Origin: Candidatus Ferrigenium bremense | GTDB lineage: Bacteria > Pseudomonadota > Gammaproteobacteria > Burkholderiales > Gallionellaceae | Direction: 5' to 3' | Assembly (NCBI GenBank): GCA_019449635.1 | Contig: JAGRPI010000012.1 | Location: forward strand, 62,001 to 126,000 | Length of the DNA: 64,000 bases | Shown: positions 60,176-64,000 of the stretch, piece after piece | How the letters are laid out: each line of letters begins with the position of its first letter | Position numbering within the stretch: the stretch's first letter is position 1 | Made by a program: the position numbers and the translations under genes | The notes under the pieces: generated by a model | What the model was told of the DNA's origin: nothing | Database searches by the model: none | The model's input: only the letters and a program-made list of their open reading frames with translations

Positions 60176-60553
60176 CTCTTATTCCAACCCCATTTCGAAG
60201 GTCAAACAAGCCTGTCCTGAGCACAGTCGAAGGGGCGGCGATGAGCGTACGACGCTGAAAACGAATGTTTCAGCGTACGCTAACTTCGCTTGCGAAGTTA
60301 AGCCCGAAAGGGCGGCGGTAGCTACAGTGCAATTGCCGCTCCGACACAGTGTGGGCGTAATCCTCCGGTGCGGGAGGAACGGCCTGGCAACGGCTCCCGC
60401 AATCGGCTGGCTACGCCAGTAACGTGTCGCTGTTGCGCGACTATAACCAGCGACTTGTCTATCGTCTTTTGATGGCCCGGTCGAATGGCTAGTTGTTTCA
60501 TCAGGAGTGAGCGAGGAGGCCAACGCAGTTGCACCGATGAAATGGGATTGAAA
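60176..60553. other. Repeat-rich gap between exbD and lpxK
   Basis: No gene is seen in these 378 bp. It holds a GTCCTGAGCACAGTCGAAGG half-repeat (60208-60235), several small hairpins (GAGCGTAC...GTACGCT; TAACTTCGCTTGCGAAGTTA; CCCGAAAGGG) between 60240 and 60315, and element copy F. A transcript running from exbB through exbD to lpxK would contain all of them. Confidence 0.6.
60442..60504 (+). repeat. 63-bp palindromic element, copy F
   Basis: Begins TATAACCAGCGACT and ends TTTCATCAG; apical stem CTATC/GATGG (one G-T wobble), loop GTCTTTT as in copy C. Intergenic, upstream of lpxK. Confidence 0.88.
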
Positions 60554-60976
60554 TTATTTGGGCTGGTTCTGGGTAGTGAAGGTGATACGCCCATATCCTG
60601 CCTGCCGTGCCGCTTCCATCACGTTGATCACGGACTGGTGCGGAGCCTTGGCATCGGCATTGATGACGATGGTGGGATCGGCCTGGTCGCCCGCGGCATT
60701 TTTCAGCGAGGCCGCCAGCGCCTCCACGCCGGAGTAGGTTAATCCATGATTATTGATGGCGTAATGTTCCGAGGCGTCTATCGCGATGTTGATCGGTTTG
60801 TTGGCCGCTTCGGCGGCCGCTTCGCCGCCGGCTTGCGGCAGGTTGATCTGCAATTCGGAATATTTGGCATAGCTGGTGGTCACCATCAGGAAGATCAGGA
60901 TCACCAGCAGCACGTCTATCATCGGGATCAGATTGATTTCCGGTTCCTCACGGCTGCGCCCGCGTCGAAAATTCAT
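60554..60976 (-). CDS. exbD: ExbD/TolR-family protein
   Basis: A 140-residue protein with one N-terminal membrane helix preceded by EINLIPMIDVLLVILIFLMV, including the conserved membrane Asp used for proton flow, and a periplasmic domain. With ExbB it uses proton motive force to energise outer-membrane transport or cell-envelope work. Next to lpxK in many Betaproteobacteria. No tonB is adjacent, so its partner is not known. Confidence 0.93.
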   Translation of the reverse strand: MNFRRGRSREEPEINLIPMIDVLLVILIFLMVTTSYAKYSELQINLPQAGGEAAAEAANKPINIAIDASEHYAINNHGLTYSGVEALAASLKNAAGDQADPTIVINADAKAPHQSVINVMEAARQAGYGRITFTTQNQPK

Positions 60977-60982
60977 GGCTGT

Positions 60983-61591
60983 TTAGCTCTTGCGTTGGCC
61001 ATGCACGATTTCCGCCAGTTTGACCGCCTGTTGCTCCATTTCGATGGACAGGCTGTCTATCTGGGCGCGGAAATGCCGGTAGGAAATCATGCTGGGAATC
61101 GCCACGATCAGGCCGAAAGCCGTGTTGTACAAGGCCACCGATATGCCATGGGCTAGTACCGCCGGGCTATTGCCCACCGCAGCCTGCGAGCCGAAAATCT
61201 CGATCATTCCCACCACGGTGCCGAACAGCCCCAGCAATGGGCTGATGGAGGCGATCGTGCCCAGGGTGGTCAGGAAACGCTCCAGATCGTGCGTGACCGC
61301 CCGCCCCGCTTCTTCGATGGATTCCTTCATCACCTCGGGCGGGCTTTTGATGTTCTTGAGGCCGGCGGCGAAGATGCGTCCCAGCGGCGAACTTTCGGCC
61401 AGTCTGGCCAGCATGCCTTCGCTGACGCCGCGCTGCTTCATCTCCTTGATGACTTCATCCAGCAGGGCGGGAGGGGAGATGCGGTTCGCACGCAAGGAAA
61501 TCGAACGTTCGACGATCAAGCCGACTGCAATGATGGATGCCAGGATCAGAAACCAGATCGGCCAGCCGGCCGCTTCTACAATTGCAATCAC
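60983..61591 (-). CDS. exbB: MotA/TolQ/ExbB proton channel protein
   Basis: A 202-residue membrane protein with three helices: residues 7-27, about 100-125 and 145-170. The conserved MotA/TolQ/ExbB core is VTHDLERFLTTLGTIASISPLLGLFGTVVGMIEIF and ISVALYNTAFGLIVAIPSMISYRHF. It is first in the exbB-exbD-lpxK series, six bases before exbD, and divergent from xseA. Confidence 0.94.
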   Translation of the reverse strand: MIAIVEAAGWPIWFLILASIIAVGLIVERSISLRANRISPPALLDEVIKEMKQRGVSEGMLARLAESSPLGRIFAAGLKNIKSPPEVMKESIEEAGRAVTHDLERFLTTLGTIASISPLLGLFGTVVGMIEIFGSQAAVGNSPAVLAHGISVALYNTAFGLIVAIPSMISYRHFRAQIDSLSIEMEQQAVKLAEIVHGQRKS

Positions 61592-61953
61592 GCGGATTCT
61601 CCAGATGTGCTTAAATTAAATGCGCTTGAAATTTCAGGCCGCAACTGTAGCGTGTCACACTGAGATGAGCAACATTTCTCAAGGTTTACTTCAGCAATAT
61701 TTTGCTAACTTGCCATTCGATAAAGAGTATTTCCATTTACCCACAAAATCTGTGGATAACTTTGTTGATGATTCTTGGGGATGATGCATTAACATGGCGT
61801 GTGATAAGGAGTTTTGTTAATTTGCCTATTTTTTGTGTGGCAATAAATTACATATAAAACAATTACTTACTGTAAGTTGCGGGTTTTGTTGCGAGATGGT
61901 GTGGCAAGGAATGGCGAATTTGCTGGCTTTGTGGATTATTTATCGATGTCAAT
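61592..61953. other. AT-rich divergent intergenic region
   Basis: About 360 bp between exbB and xseA without a gene. It is much more AT-rich than its surroundings and holds promoters for both sides. Notable are two facing DnaA-box-like 9-mers at 61737-61759 and a third candidate at 61930-61938. Confidence 0.6.
61737..61759. promoter_or_regulatory. Paired DnaA-box-like motifs
   Basis: TTACCCACA (one mismatch to TTATCCACA) and, five bases later on the opposite strand, TGTGGATAA (perfect complement of TTATCCACA). A further TGTGGATTA occurs at 61930-61938, close to the xseA start. DnaA binding is inferred from the motif. Confidence 0.45.
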
Positions 61954-63300
61954 ATGTCTTTAGGCCTATTTTTGGAAGAAAAAAACCGCGTTTTGCGCGT
62001 CGCGGAACTCAACTTTGCAATCAAGCAGTTGCTGGAAAGCAATGTCCCGTTGTTGTGGGTGCGCGGCGAAATCTCCAATCTGGTGAGGGCCGCTTCCGGC
62101 CATTGGTATTTTTCGCTGAAGGACGACCAGGCGCAGGTGCGCTGCGTGATGTTCCGCCACAAGAACCAGTTGTTGAGAGAACCGATCGCCAACGGACAAC
62201 TCGTCGAAGTGTTAGCGGTCGCTACCTTATATGAGCAGCGCGGCGACTTTCAGCTGACCGTCGAGCAGATGCGCCCGGCAGGACTGGGCATCCTGTATGA
62301 ACAATTCGAGCGGCTGAAGCAATTGCTGGAAAGCGAGGGGCTGTTCGCCGCCGCGCGCAAACGCGCCTTGCCCGCCTTCCCGAGGCGCATCGGCATCGTC
62401 ACCTCGCCGCAGGCCGCCGCGCTGCGCGATGTGCTGACCACCCTGAAGCTGCGGCTGCCGTCCGTGCCGGTGCTGCTGTACCCCGCGCCGGTGCAGGGCA
62501 CCGGCAGCGCGGAAAAGATCGCCTCAGCTATCCAGATAGCCAACCGGCGCGCGGAATGCGACGTGCTGATCCTGTGCCGCGGCGGCGGCAGCATCGAGGA
62601 CCTGTGGGCGTTCAATGAGGAAATCGTCGCGCGCGCCATTGCCGCCAGCGACATTCCCATCGTCAGCGGCGTCGGCCACGAGACCGACTTCACCATCGCC
62701 GATTTCGCCGCCGACGAGCGCGCCCCGACCCCCACCGCAGCCGCGCAGCGCGTCGCGCCGGACCGCCACGCCTTGCTCGGAAGTATGCGCGACAAGGCGC
62801 AACATCTCGAGCGCACGCAGCGCAACCGCCTGCAAAACGCCATGCAGGCGCTGGATTATTTGCAGCGCCGCCTGGTGCATCCCGCGCAGCAGTTGCAGCG
62901 CCGGGCGCAACAACTGGATCAACTGCAACAGCGCCTGCAGCGCGCCTTTACCCACCGCAAGCAACAGCAACACTGGCAATGGCAATCGCTGGTGCAGCGC
63001 CTGCGCGCTGCGGGCAGCGATTTTGCGCGCCTGCGCGACCAGCAGGCCAATTTGGCGCAACGGCTGAACAAGGCAATGCGCGCGGTGCAGGCGCAACGCG
63101 CGGGGCGCGTGGAAAATCTCGCGCAGCATCTGATTCTGCTTGACCCGAAACAGGTGCTGGCACGCGGCTACAGCTTGGTGCAGGATGCGAATGGCAGTGT
63201 GGTGTCGGATGCCGGGCAGTTGGCGGTGGGGGCGGAGTTGCGCATCACCTTTGCGAAGGGGTGGGCGCGGACTGAGGTGAAAGAACGCGGCGAATTATAA
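61954..63300 (+). CDS. xseA: Exodeoxyribonuclease VII large subunit
   Basis: Degrades single-stranded DNA from both ends. The 448-residue protein has the N-terminal OB-fold (LRVAELNFAIKQLLESNVPLLWVRGEISNLVRAASGHWYFSLKD), the catalytic region (RIGIVTSPQAAALRDVLTTL, DVLILCRGGGSIEDLWAFNEEIVARAI, GVGHETDFTIADFAADERAPTPTAAAQ), and a long coiled coil rich in Gln and Arg. The small subunit gene is not next to it. Confidence 0.96.
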   Translation: MSLGLFLEEKNRVLRVAELNFAIKQLLESNVPLLWVRGEISNLVRAASGHWYFSLKDDQAQVRCVMFRHKNQLLREPIANGQLVEVLAVATLYEQRGDFQLTVEQMRPAGLGILYEQFERLKQLLESEGLFAAARKRALPAFPRRIGIVTSPQAAALRDVLTTLKLRLPSVPVLLYPAPVQGTGSAEKIASAIQIANRRAECDVLILCRGGGSIEDLWAFNEEIVARAIAASDIPIVSGVGHETDFTIADFAADERAPTPTAAAQRVAPDRHALLGSMRDKAQHLERTQRNRLQNAMQALDYLQRRLVHPAQQLQRRAQQLDQLQQRLQRAFTHRKQQQHWQWQSLVQRLRAAGSDFARLRDQQANLAQRLNKAMRAVQAQRAGRVENLAQHLILLDPKQVLARGYSLVQDANGSVVSDAGQLAVGAELRITFAKGWARTEVKERGEL

Positions 63301-63316
63301 AAAGGCCGTTCGCCCT

Positions 63317-63379
63317 GATAACCAGCGACTAAGCTGGCGTCGTTTGCCAGCTTAGTCGAATGGCTAGTTGTTACATCAG
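63317..63379 (+). repeat. 63-bp palindromic element, copy G
   Basis: Begins GATAACCAGCGACT and ends GTTACATCAG; apical stem AAGCTGGC/GCCAGCTT, loop GTCGTTT. It directly follows CGTTCGCCCT, the start of another repeat family, as if inserted into it. Intergenic after xseA. Confidence 0.92.
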
Positions 63380-63410
63380 ATATCGGAGGGTGCAGCCATA
63401 GTTAACGCCG

Positions 63411-63435
63411 TTCGCCCTGAGCCTGTCGAAGGGCA
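63411..63435. repeat. Half-unit of the GTTCGCCCTGAG repeat
   Basis: CGTTCGCCCTGAGCCTGTCG followed by AAGGG; a single arm without its inverted partner, between copy G and the long hairpin. Confidence 0.7.
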
Positions 63436-63461
63436 TTCGTCATTCCCGCAGGCGGAAAGCC

Positions 63462-63510
63462 AGTCAAAGCCAACACCGCCGGGCTACCACCGGCGGTGTT
63501 GGCTTTGACT
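63462..63510. repeat. Perfect 21-bp hairpin before aroA
   Basis: A 21-bp arm from 63462 (AGTCAAAGCCAACACC...) pairs without mismatch with 63490-63510 across a seven-base loop. A following stretch (GTTGGGTTACG...CTAACCCAAC, 63522-63555) forms a weaker second hairpin. No T-run follows, so a classical terminator is not clear. Confidence 0.75.
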
Positions 63511-63635
63511 TTGTATTTGATGTTGGGTTACGCGGTGAAACTGCTAACCCAACCTACACGCTGCCACCGGCAACCATGCGCACCTTCCCCCGCTGCGGTA
63601 TCATCCCGCCCTCACAAAATCGCTACCCAGTTTAA

Positions 63636-64000
63636 ATGTCTTCCGCAAATTTCATCGACCTTCCCCCTCTGCTGAGTGCGCGCGGCACGATCACGCTGCC
63701 CGGCTCGAAAAGCATTTCCAATCGCGTGCTGTTGCTGGCTGCGCTGTCCGAGGGTGCGACCGAGGTGCGCGATGTGCTGCTGTCCGACGACACCGAGCGC
63801 ATGCTGGATGGCCTGCGCACTCTGGGCGTCGGCGTGGATCAACTCGATCAGCATGTGTTCCGCGTGCAGGGCTGCGGCGGCAACTTTAGCGAAACCCGTT
63901 GCGCTCGTTTTCCGGTCAAGGACGCCGAACTGTTCCTCGGCAATGCCGGCACCGCATTCCGCCCGCTGACGGCGGCGCTGGCGTTGTCCGGCGGCCACTA
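63636..64000 (+). CDS. aroA: 3-phosphoshikimate 1-carboxyvinyltransferase, N-terminal part
   Basis: The first 121 codons of EPSP synthase, cut by the window end. It starts [20 protein letters not shown], then [20 protein letters not shown] (substrate-binding Lys/Ser) and [19 protein letters not shown] (PEP-site loop, NAGT). It makes the shikimate-pathway precursor of chorismate. Confidence 0.95.
   Translation, partial: MSSANFIDLPPLLSARGTITLPGSKSISNRVLLLAALSEGATEVRDVLLSDDTERMLDGLRTLGVGVDQLDQHVFRVQGCGGNFSETRCARFPVKDAELFLGNAGTAFRPLTAALALSGGH

Noticed and set aside
61592-61953. Chromosomal replication origin
   Set aside because: Only three DnaA-box-like sites occur, and no dnaA, dnaN, gidA or parAB gene is near.

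Overview
The window looks like chromosome of a GC-rich betaproteobacterium, most likely in or near the Nitrosomonadales/Gallionellaceae. This is an inference from gene order and protein flavour (trmJ-cysE-iscRSUA-hscBA-fdx-iscX, adk-kdsB-trm112-lpxK-exbD-exbB, coaBC-dut-radC), not from a marker gene. No rRNA, tRNA or CRISPR array was seen.

Layout. 0-5.3 kb: a CusBA-type copper/silver efflux pair and a small secreted Cys-rich protein. 5.5-9.3 kb: a small redox cluster (FmdE-like protein, hemerythrin, two tandem c-type cytochrome lipoproteins, DUF2249) and a MurG-like glycosyltransferase. 9.4-11.7 kb: a Tat-exported MsrB followed by a DipZ-like thiol-disulfide transporter. 11.8-14.8 kb: a GpsA-like dehydrogenase and two toxin-antitoxin pairs (CcdAB, Phd/ParE type). 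14.8-18.5 kb: mutS and suhB. 18.5-26.2 kb: trmJ, cysE and the full isc operon, with a near-consensus IscR type 1 site over its promoter. 26.3-36.4 kb: dsbB, two small metal-ligand-rich exported proteins sharing a leader, an HNH nuclease, a class II ribonucleotide reductase behind a pair of NrdR boxes, and periplasmic/envelope genes (YqhA-like, TlpA-like, lytic transglycosylase, proS, PpiC). 36.6-43.2 kb: an operon of a TPR/beta-barrel Slam-like protein and two FecR-domain proteins with TbpB-like barrel repeats. 43.3-45.8 kb: radC, coaBC, dut.

46-54.9 kb is an accessory region. Six tightly packed minus-strand genes form one probable operon: a LexA-like repressor, TcmP, a three-Cys DUF5131 protein, a second TcmP-like protein, a nuclease-methyltransferase fusion, and a single-TRD specificity subunit. 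The nuclease-methyltransferase begins with thirteen copies of a tetranucleotide repeat. Both other reading frames stop immediately after the tract, so the gene should switch ON/OFF by slippage. An IS1595-family transposase and a coiled-coil gene flank it. 55-64 kb returns to housekeeping: PEGA lipoprotein, rppH, heme/GlcG-like protein, adk, kdsB, trm112, lpxK, exbD, exbB, xseA and the start of aroA.

The other striking property is invasion by short palindromic repeats. One family has seven copies here, every one exactly 63 bp (21 codons). Its hairpin stems vary between copies but keep pairing. It sits in frame inside kdsB and twice inside lpxK. Other repeat families are inserted in frame in mutS, hscA and the glycosyltransferase gene.
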